Source of the DNA: Tissierella creatinini
Lineage (GTDB): Bacteria; Bacillota; Clostridia; Tissierellales; Tissierellaceae
Direction of reading: 5' to 3'
Length of the DNA stretch: 64,000 nucleotides
Assembly: GCA_005046945.1 (NCBI GenBank)
Contig: SUSS01000007.1
Location: forward strand, 1-64,000
The notes below the pieces were generated by a model. The model saw only the letters and a program-made list of their open reading frames with translations. It searched no databases and was not told the origin of the DNA. A program made the translations under genes and the position numbers. This document shows positions 36,738-47,740 of this stretch, in pieces (the stretch's first letter is position 1; every line of letters begins with the position of its first letter).

Positions 36738-38048
36738 CTACACCTCCTTATTCCAAATCTTACCTATAAGTATATCACCACTTACACCATTAATACCAAT
36801 GTTTTTTACTTCTCCTATAGGAGATTTTTTCCCTAATATTCTTACCCTGAGATAATTTGTGGTATAGCCTTCAAAAGCATTTGAAATTTTCTTATTTTCC
36901 TCTTCAAAAAGAACTACTAAATTCTTGTTTATGAATTTATTTCTAAAATTCTCCGCTACTATCTCACCTAAATCAATAAGCTTTTCACTTCGAGCATTCT
37001 TTATATTTCCATCTATTTGATTCTCCATACTTGCTGCCGGAGTACCCTTCCTAGGTGAGTATTTAAAGACGTGAATCCTTGAAAATCCTATATCTTTAAC
37101 AAAATCGCACGTCTCTTTAAACTCTTCATCACTTTCCCCCGGAAATCCTACTATGATATCTGTAGTTATACCTGCATCAGGCATGTACTTTCGGATTAAG
37201 TCCACCTTCTCCTTATATATACCAGTTGTGTACTTTCTGTTCATCCTCTTTAGGACAGTATCGCTCCCACTCTGTAGTGATAGGTGAAAATGATCACATA
37301 CCTTGTCAATTTCCTTAAGACCTATCATAAAATCTTCATCTATTAAAGTAGGCTCAAGAGAACCAAGTCTTATTCGCTTGATTCCCTCAACCTGACCAAT
37401 TCCTTTAAGTAAGTTTATGAGAGGCATCTTATTATCTTTGCCATAGGAGGCTATATGGATGCCCGTTAGTACCACCTCTTTATAACCTGCATTAGATATC
37501 TTTACTACTTCATCTACTATTTCGTCGTAATCCCTACTTCTAATAGGCCCCCTAGCATAAGGTATAATACAGTAGGAGCAGAATTGGTTACACCCATCTT
37601 GAATCTTTATATTAGCCCTAGTCTTGGATTTTATTTCATCTATTCTAATCTTCTCAAATTCCTTATTTGCCTTTATGTTTTTTACGATATTAATCTTTTC
37701 ATTAGAAGCTTTTGCCCTTTCACAAAGCTCTACAATTCGGTTTCTCTCTGAGGTCCCGATTATTACATCTACACCCTCAATGCCGGAAACCTCATCAGGA
37801 GAAACTTGAGAATAACAACCAACAACAGCTATGATGGAATCCTCATTAATCTTCTTAGACTTTCTTATAAACTGCCTAGACTTTCTATCGGATAAATTCG
37901 TTACGGTACATGTATTGATTACATATATATCCGATATTCCTTCACCATCCACTATAGTATATCCTTTTTTTTCAAACAGCTCTTCCATAGCCTCTGTTTC
38001 ATATTGATTGACCTTGCATCCTAAAGTATGAAATGCTACGGTTTTCAT
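36738..38048 (-). CDS. mtaB: tRNA t6A37 methylthiotransferase MtaB
   Basis: The 436-residue radical SAM enzyme adds the methylthio group to t6A37. It has the N-terminal cluster domain (HTLGCKVNQYETEAM and CTVTNLSDRKSRQ), the radical SAM motif CNQFCSYC (about residues 154-161) and a C-terminal TRAM domain. The KVNQYE start distinguishes MtaB from MiaB and RimO. It shares one base with rsmE, so translation is coupled. Confidence 0.95.
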   Translation of the reverse strand: MKTVAFHTLGCKVNQYETEAMEELFEKKGYTIVDGEGISDIYVINTCTVTNLSDRKSRQFIRKSKKINEDSIIAVVGCYSQVSPDEVSGIEGVDVIIGTSERNRIVELCERAKASNEKINIVKNIKANKEFEKIRIDEIKSKTRANIKIQDGCNQFCSYCIIPYARGPIRSRDYDEIVDEVVKISNAGYKEVVLTGIHIASYGKDNKMPLINLLKGIGQVEGIKRIRLGSLEPTLIDEDFMIGLKEIDKVCDHFHLSLQSGSDTVLKRMNRKYTTGIYKEKVDLIRKYMPDAGITTDIIVGFPGESDEEFKETCDFVKDIGFSRIHVFKYSPRKGTPAASMENQIDGNIKNARSEKLIDLGEIVAENFRNKFINKNLVVLFEEENKKISNAFEGYTTNYLRVRILGKKSPIGEVKNIGINGVSGDILIGKIWNKEV

Positions 38049-38788
38049 TAAATCACTCCTAAATTTCCAACTTCATATAAAATTATTGTACCTGCTACCA
38101 AACCGGCAGTTTCAGTTCTAAGAATTCTAGGTCCTAGACTTACTATTCTGGCTCCTATATCCTTGAAGCTTTGAACTTCTTCAGCCTCAAAGCCGCCCTC
38201 TGGACCAATTATAAGATAAATAGGTTCATGGGCTAAATCCCTCAAGCCTTCCCTTATTGTAATCACCTTCTCATCCTCATAGGGGACAATAATATTGGAC
38301 TTGCCCCTTAGCATTTCAAGCATTTCATTAAAGCTAATTATGCCTTCTACTTTAGGTATATAATCCCTCTTAGACTGCTTTGCAGCTTCCTCTACTATAG
38401 TATTCCAGCGCTCAACCTTGCTCTGTTCCTTATTTATATCCTTGATTTTAACTACTGACCTCTTTGTAGCTACAGGGTAAAAGCCTTTTAAACCTATTTC
38501 TGTTCCTTTTTGAAATATAAGCTCCATCTTATTCCCTTTAGAAAGCCCCTGTAAGAGGATGATTTCTACCTTAGATTCAGCATTTCCTTCCCATATTTCT
38601 TTAATGGACAAGCTAATATTATCCTTTTCTATTCGATTTATCTCACAAAGATAACTTGTTCCTTCACATGAAACCTCCACATTATCATTTATCTTAAGCC
38701 TAAGAACATCCTTCATATGTTTTACATCGGTGCCTTCGATATATATATTATCCTCATTAATCTGCTTTTTATCTACGAAAAATCTATG
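38048..38788 (-). CDS. rsmE: 16S rRNA (uracil1498-N3)-methyltransferase RsmE
   Basis: The 246-residue SPOUT methyltransferase begins VHRFFVDK, with KHMKDVLRLKINDNVEV (PUA-like) and the C-terminal knot segment LIIGPEGGFEAEEV and LGPRILRTETA. The GTG at 38788 is chosen instead of the ATG at 38821 because AGGTGA lies six bases before it and the family begins MHRFF. It overlaps nothing with this start and is 11 bases after prmA. Confidence 0.93.
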   Translation of the reverse strand, partial: HRFFVDKKQINEDNIYIEGTDVKHMKDVLRLKINDNVEVSCEGTSYLCEINRIEKDNISLSIKEIWEGNAESKVEIILLQGLSKGNKMELIFQKGTEIGLKGFYPVATKRSVVKIKDINKEQSKVERWNTIVEEAAKQSKRDYIPKVEGIISFNEMLEMLRGKSNIIVPYEDEKVITIREGLRDLAHEPIYLIIGPEGGFEAEEVQSFKDIGARIVSLGPRILRTETAGLVAGTIILYEVGNLGVI

Positions 38789-38799
38789 CACAAATTCAC

Positions 38800-39735
38800 C
38801 TACTTTAACGATACAATACAAGCCCAGCCATTATTTTCCTTAATCTGTAGAATTTTAAACCCATGAGTCAAGAGACTATCTTCTACCATCTTTATTTTTT
38901 CTGAAATTATTCCTGAGCAGATAAAAATTCCATCCTCTTTAAGATATTTCTGTAAATCTGCAGTCATATCTACTATTATTTCTGCTATTATATTGGCAAC
39001 TATGACATCTGCATTACCTTGAACTAAATCAAGTAAATTACCATGTTTTACATCTACTATATCAGAAACATGATTATTTTCTATATTTTCCTTTGATACT
39101 TTGACACAGGTTTCATCAAGGTCGATAGCTATAACTTTCTTTGCACCAAGCTTAGCAGCTACAATAGCCAATATGCCACTACCACAACCAACATCGAAAA
39201 CAGTATCTCCTTTATTAACATGCTCTTCTAATGCTTCTGCACACATCAAAGTGGTTTCGTGAGACCCGGTACCAAAGGCCATACCAGGATCAAGCTCAAT
39301 TACAATATCTCCTAACCTTTCCTCATAGTCCTCCCATGATGGCTTAATTATGATTTTATCCTTTATTATAATAGTTCTAAAGAACTTCTTCCAGTTATCC
39401 GACCAACCCTGGTCATCTACTTCTGTAAAGGAAATCTCTCCATAGGGTTCTTCCCCCCTCTGTACGGGATATCTCTGGATTTCATCTTTTAACATTTCTA
39501 TTGTTTCTAAAATGCCATCTGCTAGATCATAGTAAGCTTTAATAAGGATACCTTCAAAACCCAAGTTTATAAGTTCCGGATCAATAAAATCCCAGTCCTT
39601 TTCAGTCCTTGAAAAGGCTATAATGTCATTAGGATCTTCAATTGCAAGACCTGTTGCACCATATTTGTACAACAACTCACTTACTATTTCTTCATTTTGT
39701 GAAGAAGTTTTAATCTGTACTTCAATCCATTTCAT
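38800..39735 (-). CDS. prmA: ribosomal protein L11 methyltransferase PrmA
   Basis: The 311-residue enzyme trimethylates lysines of L11. It has the N-terminal substrate-recognition domain (MKWIEVQIKTSSQNEEI) and the SAM-binding site DPGMAFGTGSHETT and VFDVGCGSGILAIVAAKLGA (about residues 158-200), with VIANIIAEII further on. It is part of the dnaJ-prmA-rsmE order common in Bacillota. Confidence 0.96.
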   Translation of the reverse strand: MKWIEVQIKTSSQNEEIVSELLYKYGATGLAIEDPNDIIAFSRTEKDWDFIDPELINLGFEGILIKAYYDLADGILETIEMLKDEIQRYPVQRGEEPYGEISFTEVDDQGWSDNWKKFFRTIIIKDKIIIKPSWEDYEERLGDIVIELDPGMAFGTGSHETTLMCAEALEEHVNKGDTVFDVGCGSGILAIVAAKLGAKKVIAIDLDETCVKVSKENIENNHVSDIVDVKHGNLLDLVQGNADVIVANIIAEIIVDMTADLQKYLKEDGIFICSGIISEKIKMVEDSLLTHGFKILQIKENNGWACIVSLK

Positions 39736-39777
39736 ATCTATCCCATCCTTTTAAAGTATTAGAAAAAATCTTACTAT

Positions 39778-40890
39778 TTACTTAAAAGCATCCTTAACCT
39801 TTTCAAAAAAGGACTTCTTTTGCTCCTTTACTTCCTCTCCCTGCTCCTTGGCTAGATCCTTTAATATCTCTCTTTGTCTTTCAGAAAGCTTTGTAGGTAC
39901 TTGAATATCTACTGTAAAGTAAAGATCTCCTCTTCCTCCTCCACGTAAGTGGGGTACCCCTTTTCCTTTCATCTTGAATCGAGTGCCTGTTTGAGTTCCC
40001 TCAGGAATATTATATTTTTCCTTTCCTTCTAAGGTAGGAATATCTAATTCAGAACCCAAGGCTGCTTCTGTAAATGAAATTGGAATATTTAAGAATATAT
40101 TGTTTCCTTCTCTTGTGAATATCTCGTCTTCCTTAACAGATATATAGATATATAGATCTCCTGGTGGTCCTCCACGAAGCCCACCTTCTCCTTCACCTCT
40201 TATGGATATGATTGAATCATTGTTCACTCCTGCCGGTACTTTAACCTTTATCTTTTTATCCTTGATTTCACTTCCTGAGCCATGACAAGTATGGCATTTT
40301 TCTCTTATTATTTCACCTGTTCCGCCACAATCATTACAGGTCGCTGTCCTAATCATCTGTCCAAAAGGAGATTGCTGACTATATCTTACCTGACCACTCC
40401 CATGGCATGTAGTACATGTTTCCTTGTGAGTTCCAGGCTCTGCTCCGCTTCCATCACATGTAGAGCAACTTTCTGTCCTTCGAATTTTTATTTCCTTCTC
40501 TACTCCAAATATAGCCTCTTCAAACTCTATAGTCAAATTATATCTTAAGTCGCTTCCCCGTTCAGGACCAGTTCTTCTACGTTGGGACTGGCCTCCAAAG
40601 CCTCCTCCAAATATATCGAATATATCATCAAAAATATCTCCAAAACCTCCGAATCCACCTGCGCCTTGCCCATTTACACCTTCAGGACCGAATCTATCAT
40701 ATCTTCCCCTCTTATCTTCATCGCTAAGTACCTCATAGGCAGAATTCACTTCCTTGAAATTCTTCTCTGCCTCACTATTATGTGGATTTAGATCCGGATG
40801 GTATTTCTTCGCAAGTTTTCTGTAAGCTCTCTTTATTTCTTCTTGGGTTGCATTCCTTTCAACTCCAAGAACCTCATAATAATCCCTCAA
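39778..40890 (-). CDS. dnaJ: chaperone DnaJ
   Basis: The roughly 370-residue co-chaperone stimulates DnaK ATPase. It has the J domain with the HPD motif ([16 protein letters not shown]), a Gly/Phe region ([20 protein letters not shown]), and the four CxxCxGxG zinc repeats ([32 protein letters not shown]). Two starts are possible: GTG at 40899 or TTG at 40890; GGTGA spaced five bases before the TTG favours the latter. Confidence 0.95.
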   Translation of the reverse strand: MRDYYEVLGVERNATQEEIKRAYRKLAKKYHPDLNPHNSEAEKNFKEVNSAYEVLSDEDKRGRYDRFGPEGVNGQGAGGFGGFGDIFDDIFDIFGGGFGGQSQRRRTGPERGSDLRYNLTIEFEEAIFGVEKEIKIRRTESCSTCDGSGAEPGTHKETCTTCHGSGQVRYSQQSPFGQMIRTATCNDCGGTGEIIREKCHTCHGSGSEIKDKKIKVKVPAGVNNDSIISIRGEGEGGLRGGPPGDLYIYISVKEDEIFTREGNNIFLNIPISFTEAALGSELDIPTLEGKEKYNIPEGTQTGTRFKMKGKGVPHLRGGGRGDLYFTVDIQVPTKLSERQREILKDLAKEQGEEVKEQKKSFFEKVKDAFK

Positions 40891-40906
40891 AAATTTCACC
40901 AGCCTT

Positions 40907-40980
40907 TTTAAAATATCAGAGGCAATTGCCCAGCAATTACTTCACTCCATTACAACGAGGTATTGGTCTCGTTTAATTAC
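40907..40980 (+). repeat. intergenic repeat family, copy D
   Basis: Left motif AAAATATCAGAGGCAATTG, a second AGCAATTAC, central CCATTACAACGAGGTATTGG and distal GGTCTCGTTTAA. It lies in the dnaK-dnaJ gap. Confidence 0.65.
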
Positions 40981-40984
40981 ATAA

Positions 40985-41014
40985 GCAAAGCTAAATCCAT
41001 AGATTTAGCTTTGC
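40985..41014 (-). promoter_or_regulatory. hairpin between dnaK and dnaJ (attenuator or processing site)
   Basis: GCAAAGCTAAATC and GATTTAGCTTTGC form a perfect 13-bp stem with loop CATA just past the dnaK stop. There is no U-run after it on the dnaK-to-dnaJ strand, so a full terminator is doubtful. It may protect the dnaK message or reduce dnaJ expression. Confidence 0.6.
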
Positions 41015-41036
41015 ATTTAATACTTACATTAAATCA

Positions 41037-42851
41037 TTATTTATCGTCTTCGTCAACAACTTCATAATCAGCATCTACTACATCATCTTGAGGACCTGCT
41101 CCTCCTTCTGCTCCCCCACTTTGCTCATATAACTTTTGAGAAATTGCATAGAACTCTTCTTGTAATTCATCAGTCTTATTTTTGATATCATCTATATTAT
41201 CTGATTCTAATGCTTTTTTCAAGGCTTCAAGTTTTCCGGTAACCTTAGACTTTTCATCTGCTGAAATCTTTCCTTCAAGGTCCTTCAATGCCTTCTCTGT
41301 TTGATATACTAATGAATCCGCGTTGTTTCTTATCTCAATGGACTCTTTTTTCTTCTTATCTTCATCTGCAAATCTTTCAGCTTCCTTTACCTTCTTTTCG
41401 ATCTCTTCGTCTGAAAGCTTTGTTCCACCTGAAATTGTAATTTTTTGCTCTTTACCAGTACCAAGGTCTTTTGCACTTACATTAACTATTCCGTTAGCAT
41501 CTATATCGAATGTTACTTCAATTTGAGGAACTCCTCTTCTTGCCGGTGCTATACCGCTAAGTTGGAATCTTCCTAGTGTTGTATTATCATTAGCCATCTG
41601 TCTCTCACCTTGTAGGACATGGATATCTACAGATGTTTGGTTATCAGCTGCAGTAGAAAATACTTGTGACTTCTTTGTAGGTATAGTAGTATTTCTTTCA
41701 ATTAATCTAGTGGTTACTCCACCAAGAGTTTCTATTCCAAGGGATAATGGTGCTACGTCAAGAAGTAGTATATCCTTAACCTCTCCACTTAAAACCCCAC
41801 CTTGAATAGCAGCTCCTATGGCAACACATTCATCTGGGTTGATGTCTTTTTGAGGATCCTTACCTATTAACTTCTTAACAGCTTCTTGGACTGCAGGGAT
41901 TCTAGTAGAACCGCCTACTAATATTACCTTTTCAATTTCTGAAGCCTGGAGTCCTGCATCTTTTAATGCCATTCTTACAGGTTCAAGAGTTGAGTCTACT
42001 AAATGTGATGTAAGCTCTTCAAATTTAGCTCTAGTAATATCCATATTTAAATGCAATGGTCCAGTTGAAGTTGCAGTTATGAATGGAAGGTTGATATTTG
42101 AGGACATTGTTGAGGACAATTCCTTCTTAGCTTTTTCAGCTGCTTCCTTCAATCTTTGATGACTCATCTTATCGTTTATTAAATCTATTCCATTTTCCTT
42201 CTTGAATTGATCATTTATATATTTAATTAGTATATTATCGAAATCATCTCCACCAAGACGGTTGTTCCCTCTGGTTGCAAGCACTTCAAATACCCCGTCT
42301 CCTAGTTCAAGTATGGAAACGTCAAATGTACCTCCACCAAGGTCGAATACCATTATCTTATGATGTCCGCCTTCCTTATCCATACCATATGCTAAGGCTG
42401 CAGCAGTAGGCTCATTTATGATTCTCTTAACATTTAAGCCTGCAATCTTTCCGGCATCTTTTGTAGCCTGTCTTTGACTATCAGTAAAATATGCAGGGAC
42501 CGTAATAACTGCATCTTCTACTGTTTCACCTAAATAACTTTCAGCATCCATCTTAATCTTCTGTAAAATCATAGCTGATATCTCTTCTGGAGAATACCCT
42601 TTTCCATCAATATTAGTCTTGTGGTCGCTGCCCATTTCTCTCTTTATTGACTGTATAGTTCTATCCGGATTAGTGATTGCTTGTCTTCTAGCTGTTTCTC
42701 CTACTAATCTTTCTCCATCCTTAGTAAATGCAACAACTGATGGTGTAGTTCTATTACCCTCGATATTAGGTATAACTATTGCTTCTCCACCTTCCATAAC
42801 TGCTACACATGAATTTGTAGTACCTAAGTCTATTCCTATTATTTTTCCCAT
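41037..42851 (-). CDS. dnaK: chaperone DnaK (Hsp70)
   Basis: The 604-residue Hsp70 has the nucleotide-binding domain signatures [34 protein letters not shown] and [11 protein letters not shown], a substrate-binding domain, and a Gly/acidic C terminus ending [12 protein letters not shown]. The Gram-positive-type length (without the extra N-terminal loop) fits Bacillota. It is in the hrcA-grpE-dnaK-dnaJ operon under CIRCE. Confidence 0.98.
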   Translation of the reverse strand: MGKIIGIDLGTTNSCVAVMEGGEAIVIPNIEGNRTTPSVVAFTKDGERLVGETARRQAITNPDRTIQSIKREMGSDHKTNIDGKGYSPEEISAMILQKIKMDAESYLGETVEDAVITVPAYFTDSQRQATKDAGKIAGLNVKRIINEPTAAALAYGMDKEGGHHKIMVFDLGGGTFDVSILELGDGVFEVLATRGNNRLGGDDFDNILIKYINDQFKKENGIDLINDKMSHQRLKEAAEKAKKELSSTMSSNINLPFITATSTGPLHLNMDITRAKFEELTSHLVDSTLEPVRMALKDAGLQASEIEKVILVGGSTRIPAVQEAVKKLIGKDPQKDINPDECVAIGAAIQGGVLSGEVKDILLLDVAPLSLGIETLGGVTTRLIERNTTIPTKKSQVFSTAADNQTSVDIHVLQGERQMANDNTTLGRFQLSGIAPARRGVPQIEVTFDIDANGIVNVSAKDLGTGKEQKITISGGTKLSDEEIEKKVKEAERFADEDKKKKESIEIRNNADSLVYQTEKALKDLEGKISADEKSKVTGKLEALKKALESDNIDDIKNKTDELQEEFYAISQKLYEQSGGAEGGAGPQDDVVDADYEVVDEDDK

Positions 42852-42867
42852 TTAAATTCCTCCCTAT

Positions 42868-42920
42868 ATTAAATATCAAGCAATTTTTTGAATTGCATTA
42901 CGCCATTAACGAGGTTACCC
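42868..42920 (+). repeat. intergenic repeat family, copy G
   Basis: Left motif TTAAATATCAAGCAATT, a pairing AATTGC, then CGCCATTAACGAGGTTACC. The distal CTCGTT end is missing. It occupies most of the grpE-dnaK gap, next to the dnaK ribosome binding site. Confidence 0.55.
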
Positions 42921-42923
42921 TCC

Positions 42924-43466
42924 TTATTTTGCAACTTTAACCATAGCAGGTCTTATAACTTTTTCTTTATACTTATATCCTTTTTGAAGAACCTCTATAA
43001 CTTTTCCAGATTCAATTTCTTGACTTTCTTCCATAAATACTGCATGATGGAAGTTTGGATCAAAATCACTGCCTACAGCTTCAATCTCTACTACATTGTT
43101 CTTATTAAGCATATTTATAAGTTGATCTTTTATCATTAAGATGCCGTTGTAGAAACCATCTTCCTTATCAACTTCCGTCTCCAAGGCTCTTTGAAAATTA
43201 TCTATGATTGGCAACAACTCGCATGCCATGGCTTCAAAACCATAATCGATTGAATTCTCTCTATCTTTTTCTGAGCGTTTCTTATAATTTACAAAATCAG
43301 CCTGTAATCTCAATAGCTTATTATTTAATTCGCTAATTTCCTCATCCTTCTTGCCAATTAAATCCCTATCTAAATCAGTTGTTTGTTCATCATTTGATTT
43401 TACACTCTCTTCTGCCTTATCTATGTCTTCAAACATATCTTTAACTTCAAACTCTTCTTTACCCAT
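42924..43466 (-). CDS. grpE: nucleotide exchange factor GrpE
   Basis: The 180-residue protein has an acidic N terminus, a long coiled coil (about residues 30-85, with LRLQADFVNYKKRSEKDRE) and a beta-wing C terminus (FDPNFHHAVFMEES, VLQKGYKYKEKVIRPAMVKVAK split by description). It releases ADP from DnaK. It is 19 bases after hrcA. Confidence 0.96.
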   Translation of the reverse strand: MGKEEFEVKDMFEDIDKAEESVKSNDEQTTDLDRDLIGKKDEEISELNNKLLRLQADFVNYKKRSEKDRENSIDYGFEAMACELLPIIDNFQRALETEVDKEDGFYNGILMIKDQLINMLNKNNVVEIEAVGSDFDPNFHHAVFMEESQEIESGKVIEVLQKGYKYKEKVIRPAMVKVAK

Positions 43467-43485
43467 TCTTCATATCACCTCATCA

Positions 43486-44526
43486 TTATTTTCCTATTAA
43501 CATATCTAGTATTTCGGTAATATTAGTTGAAAATAATCTTAAAGTATTAATAAGCTTTAGATAGTCCATTCTGGTTGGACCTATTACACCTATTTTACCG
43601 ATTGTCATACCACCAATGCTGTAGGTTGCTGTTATAATACTACTATCCTTTAGCTGAGAATGTTGATTTTCATTGCCTATAGTTATCGAAACATCCTGTT
43701 TGTAGGAGTTGGTTAACAATAATTCCAACAATAAATCTTTCTCTTCTATAAAGGAAATAATGGACTTAGCCTTATCTATATCCTTATACTCCGGAAAGTT
43801 TAAAATTCTCGTAATTCCTTCAGAAAACAGCTCCACATTTTCATTGTTGTCTAAAGATTTATTGAATATTGGTATAAGCTCATTTATTATTTGCCTATAG
43901 TCTATAAGCTCCTTAAAATCATCGGAGTTAAATGCCTTACCAATTTCCTCAAAGGATAAGCCTTTAAGTTTACTATTTAAAAAGTTAGATAGCGTATTTA
44001 GAGTATTATTTGAAACTGGTTTATCTAGTTTAAATATTGCGTTTTTTACTATATCCGAGTTGTTTACAACTATAAATAATATCTGACGCATATCTATAGT
44101 AACTAACTGCACATGCTTAACTTTGCTATTCTTAAATTGAGGAGATATAGCCAAAGAAGTATAATTAGTAATCTCCGATAGGACCTTTGCAGATGTCTGT
44201 AATAATTGATCAATTTCTTTAGACTCATTTATTAGAATTTGCTTTATCTTTTCCTTCTTACCCTCATCTTGAGTCATGGGATCTTGATTTAAAATCCAAT
44301 TTACATATAATCTATAAGCTTTATCCGATGGAATCCTTCCTGCTGATGAATGAGGCTTATTTAAAAGTCCTAGCTCTTCCAAGTCGGACATTTCATTTCT
44401 TATAGTAGCAGAGCTTACACCTAGGTCATAATGTTTTGTAATAGTTCTAGAGCCAATAGGCTCCGCACTTAATATATAGCTATTTATAATAGCATAAAGC
44501 ACCTTTAATTTTCTCTCATCCAACAT
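43486..44526 (-). CDS. hrcA: heat-inducible transcription repressor HrcA
   Basis: The 346-residue repressor binds CIRCE. It has an N-terminal winged HTH (GVSSATIRNEMSDLEELGLL, about residues 34-53, followed by HSSAGRIPSDKAYR) and a GAF-like dimerisation domain. The CIRCE box lies 38 bases upstream of the start, giving autoregulation of the operon with GroE as the usual co-factor. Confidence 0.96.
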   Translation of the reverse strand: MLDERKLKVLYAIINSYILSAEPIGSRTITKHYDLGVSSATIRNEMSDLEELGLLNKPHSSAGRIPSDKAYRLYVNWILNQDPMTQDEGKKEKIKQILINESKEIDQLLQTSAKVLSEITNYTSLAISPQFKNSKVKHVQLVTIDMRQILFIVVNNSDIVKNAIFKLDKPVSNNTLNTLSNFLNSKLKGLSFEEIGKAFNSDDFKELIDYRQIINELIPIFNKSLDNNENVELFSEGITRILNFPEYKDIDKAKSIISFIEEKDLLLELLLTNSYKQDVSITIGNENQHSQLKDSSIITATYSIGGMTIGKIGVIGPTRMDYLKLINTLRLFSTNITEILDMLIGK

Positions 44527-44563
44527 GTTATCACCTCTATATTTGGATGGTTCTTTTTTATTA

Positions 44564-44590
44564 TTAGCACTCTCTTCTAATGAGTGCTAA
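44564..44590 (-). promoter_or_regulatory. CIRCE operator of the hrcA operon
   Basis: TTAGCACTC, nine bases, GAGTGCTAA: an exact match to the CIRCE consensus recognised by HrcA. It lies between the promoter and the hrcA start. Confidence 0.97.
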
Positions 44591-44609
44591 ACTTATAATA
44601 TTAAATTAT

Positions 44610-44631
44610 CATGCCTTATCTTATTTGTCAA
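44610..44631 (-). promoter_or_regulatory. sigma-A promoter of the hrcA operon
   Basis: TTGACA (44631-44626) is a perfect -35. A GATAAT or TAATTT element 15-17 bases downstream, ending near 44603, serves as -10. The CIRCE box overlaps the expected start of transcription. Confidence 0.6.
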
Positions 44632-44645
44632 GAGCATTCTTAAAT

Positions 44646-45779
44646 TTAAGGCATAAAATCTAGCTCAACCATATTGGACAGATCGCGTCCCATCTTAGTT
44701 AGTTTTATGCTTTTTTCATCTTCATAAAGGAGTCCACCCTTTACATGCTTGTCTATAACTTTCCTATATATATTATCTAATTCTATATTAAATCTACTTT
44801 TAAATTCCTCTTTAATGATTCCATCATTTAACCTTAATCCAAGAATTAAATATTCTACCAGCTCCACGTCCTTTGGGATTATCTCCTCACCTTCTATAGG
44901 AGACTTTCCTTTTGCCAATATATCATTATAGAATTTTAAATTAGAAGTATTCCAAAATCTTTTGTTGAATAAATTAGAATGGCTTGAAAGACCTAGACCT
45001 AAATATGGCTTTACTTTCCAATATATTAAATTGTGTTTACATTCATAAGCCGGCTTTGCAAAGTTAGAAATCTCATACTGCTTGTAACCTTTATTCTCAA
45101 GTAATTCCACTGCTTTATGGTACATTTCTCGATCCATATCTTCCGATGGAAGCTCTAGAAGGCCCTTCTTGTACCACTTATTCAAAATGGTATTATCCTC
45201 GATTATAAGACTGTATAGAGAAATATGGTTTGCACCTAAATTTATTACTCCATCAATTGAATTTATCAAGTCGTCTATGGTTTGGCAGGGTAGTCCTAAC
45301 ATTAAATCGATATTTATGTTATCAAAACCGGTACTTCTAAGAAGCTTATAGGAAGATATAAATTCTTCAGAGCTATGAATCCTTCCTATTGATTTTAATA
45401 GATTGTTATTAAGGGATTGAAGCCCCATGCTTATACGATTTATACCTATCTGTTTGTAGATATATGCCTTCATTTGATCTATGGTACCGGGATTTGCTTC
45501 AATAGTAATCTCCTGAATATGGTTTGTCTTATAGTTTTGATAGATATAATCCATAATACTCGCAATATACTCTGGCTCTATGGATGTAGGAGTGCCCCCT
45601 CCTATAAATATTGTATCTATTTCATATGAAGAAAGCCTATCCTTATATAAGGCCAATTCCTTAATTATATTATCCATATATAAACTAACTTGTTCCTTGC
45701 CTGGAAATGACACAAAGTCACAATAATAACATTTTTTCTCACAAAATGGGATGTGTATATATAAGCTAAATTTAGACAT
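44646..45779 (-). CDS. hemW: radical SAM heme chaperone HemW
   Basis: The 377-residue protein has the radical SAM motif PFCEKKCYYCDFVSF (about residues 11-25), FIGGGTPTSIEP and a C-terminal HemW domain. HemW-type proteins, once named oxygen-independent coproporphyrinogen oxidases, insert heme into enzymes. The ATG at 45779 has GGAGG five bases upstream and is preferred to the one at 45797. It follows lepA after a terminator. Confidence 0.92.
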   Translation of the reverse strand: MSKFSLYIHIPFCEKKCYYCDFVSFPGKEQVSLYMDNIIKELALYKDRLSSYEIDTIFIGGGTPTSIEPEYIASIMDYIYQNYKTNHIQEITIEANPGTIDQMKAYIYKQIGINRISMGLQSLNNNLLKSIGRIHSSEEFISSYKLLRSTGFDNINIDLMLGLPCQTIDDLINSIDGVINLGANHISLYSLIIEDNTILNKWYKKGLLELPSEDMDREMYHKAVELLENKGYKQYEISNFAKPAYECKHNLIYWKVKPYLGLGLSSHSNLFNKRFWNTSNLKFYNDILAKGKSPIEGEEIIPKDVELVEYLILGLRLNDGIIKEEFKSRFNIELDNIYRKVIDKHVKGGLLYEDEKSIKLTKMGRDLSNMVELDFMP

Positions 45780-45810
45780 AAATCCTCCTACAATCAAGTT
45801 AGGTCATGAA

Positions 45811-45841
45811 AAATAAATGCACACTAGGTGTGCATTTATTT
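45811..45841 (-). terminator. terminator of lepA
   Basis: AAATAAATGCACAC and GTGTGCATTTATTT make a 14-bp stem with a three-base loop and a following T-run on the minus strand. It overlaps the last codons of lepA. Confidence 0.85.
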
Positions 45842-47644
45842 TTCATCGTATTTTAAAACAGTTAGGAAGGCTTCCTGTGGTACATCTACATTGCCTACGG
45901 ATCTCATTCTCCTCTTTCCTTCCTTTTGCTTCTCAAGAAGCTTTTTCTTTCTTGAAATATCCCCACCATAGCATTTTGCCAATACATCCTTACGGAGAGC
46001 TCTTATGGTCTCCCTGGCTATTATTTTTGAACCTATGGCTGCTTGTATTGGTACTGCAAACTGGTGACGTGGAATTACATCTACAAGCCTTTCTGCTATT
46101 AATCTGCCTCTTTCATATGCCTTTTCCTCATGGACTATTAATGAGAAGGCATCAACCAACTCAGAATTTATTAGTATATCAAGTTTGACTAGTTCGCTTC
46201 TTCTATATCCGATTAGCTCATAATCAAAGGATGCATAACCCTTAGTCTTTGATTTAAGGGCATCAAAGAAATCATATATTACCTCATTTAAAGGCAGCTC
46301 GTAATGCAGTGTAACTCTAGTCTCTTCAAGATAGACCATATTTATAAAGGTGCCTCTTTTACTCTGACATAGTTCCATTATTGTACCTACATAATCCGTA
46401 GGTGTCATAATAGAAGCCTTTACTATTGGCTCCTCCATATAATCTATTTCAGTAAGGGGCGGCAAATTAGATGGATTTTGAATTTCCAAAACAGTTCCAT
46501 CATTTTTAATTACCTTATAGATTACACTAGGTGCAGTAGTAATAATATTAAGGTCAAATTCACGGTCCAGTCTTTCTTGGATAATCTCCATATGAAGAAG
46601 TCCCAAAAATCCGCATCTAAAGCCAAAGCCCAGGGCAACAGATGATTCCGATTCAAATACAAGTGCTGCATCATTAACTTGAAGCTTCTCCAAGGCATCC
46701 CTTACTGAGGAGAAATCCTCTCCCTCTGCTGGATAAACCCCACAATAAACCATAGGAATAACTTTCTTATATCCCGGTAGAGCTTGCTTGGTTGGGTTTT
46801 TAGCATCTGTAATGGTATCCCCGACCCTTGCTTCCTTAACATTTTTAATACTTGCCGTTACATAGCCTACCTCGCCAGCTTCTAATCGCTTCATTTGCAT
46901 ATGGCGGGAGGTTACAACCCCTACCTCGGTAACTTCAAATTTCTTTCCCGTAGACATCATCTTGATTTCCATACCCGGCTCCACAAAACCTTCAACTACC
47001 CTGATATAGCAAGTTACACCCTTATAAGAATCATAATAGGAATCGAATATAAGAGCCTTTAGAGGACTATTCTTATCACCTTTTGGGGCAGGCACCTTAG
47101 ATACTATATCCTCCAGAACATCGATGATATTTAAGCCTTCCTTCGCTGATATCAAAGGAGCCTCAGAGCAGTCAATACCTATAATATCCTCAACCTCTTT
47201 TTTTACCTCATCCGGGCGAGCACTTGGAAGGTCGATTTTATTAATAACAGGTATAATCTCAAGGTCCTGATCTAGGGCTAAATATACATTGGCTAAAGTT
47301 TGAGCCTCTACTCCTTGGGTAGCATCCACAACTAAAATTGCTCCTTCACAGGCAGCTAAAGATCTGGATACCTCGTATGTAAAATCCACATGTCCAGGGG
47401 TATCTATTAAATTTAATATATATTCCTCTCCATCCTTAGCCTTATAGAATAATCTGATAGCCTTTAATTTAATGGTAATGCCTCTTTCTCTTTCAAGATC
47501 CATGCTATCTAATACTTGAGACTGCATTTCACGGGAAGTAAGCATTCCAGTATTTTCGATAAGTCTATCTGCTAAGGTTGATTTGCCGTGATCTATATGG
47601 GCTATTATTGAAAAGTTTCTTATATTTTCTTGCTTTACTTGCAT
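45836..47644 (-). CDS. lepA: elongation factor 4 (LepA)
   Basis: The 602-residue translational GTPase acts on the ribosome under stress or in initiation. G motifs are [24 protein letters not shown] and NKIDLP; the C-terminal domain with [20 protein letters not shown] is specific to LepA. AAGGAGG precedes the ATG. Confidence 0.97.
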   Translation of the reverse strand: MQVKQENIRNFSIIAHIDHGKSTLADRLIENTGMLTSREMQSQVLDSMDLERERGITIKLKAIRLFYKAKDGEEYILNLIDTPGHVDFTYEVSRSLAACEGAILVVDATQGVEAQTLANVYLALDQDLEIIPVINKIDLPSARPDEVKKEVEDIIGIDCSEAPLISAKEGLNIIDVLEDIVSKVPAPKGDKNSPLKALIFDSYYDSYKGVTCYIRVVEGFVEPGMEIKMMSTGKKFEVTEVGVVTSRHMQMKRLEAGEVGYVTASIKNVKEARVGDTITDAKNPTKQALPGYKKVIPMVYCGVYPAEGEDFSSVRDALEKLQVNDAALVFESESSVALGFGFRCGFLGLLHMEIIQERLDREFDLNIITTAPSVIYKVIKNDGTVLEIQNPSNLPPLTEIDYMEEPIVKASIMTPTDYVGTIMELCQSKRGTFINMVYLEETRVTLHYELPLNEVIYDFFDALKSKTKGYASFDYELIGYRRSELVKLDILINSELVDAFSLIVHEEKAYERGRLIAERLVDVIPRHQFAVPIQAAIGSKIIARETIRALRKDVLAKCYGGDISRKKKLLEKQKEGKRRMRSVGNVDVPQEAFLTVLKYDEK

Positions 47645-47720
47645 TATTTTCCTCCTTCAAAAATCAACCAATAAGGTTCTTCTCCTAATTATAGCAAAAT
47701 ATTAATATTATGTAAAACAA

Positions 47721-47740
47721 AAGACCAGTAAGCTGGTCTT
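47721..47740 (-). terminator. terminator after the 80-residue membrane protein gene
   Basis: AAGACCAG and CTGGTCTT form an 8-bp stem with loop of four, followed by TTGTTTT on the minus strand; it overlaps the stop codon. Confidence 0.78.
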
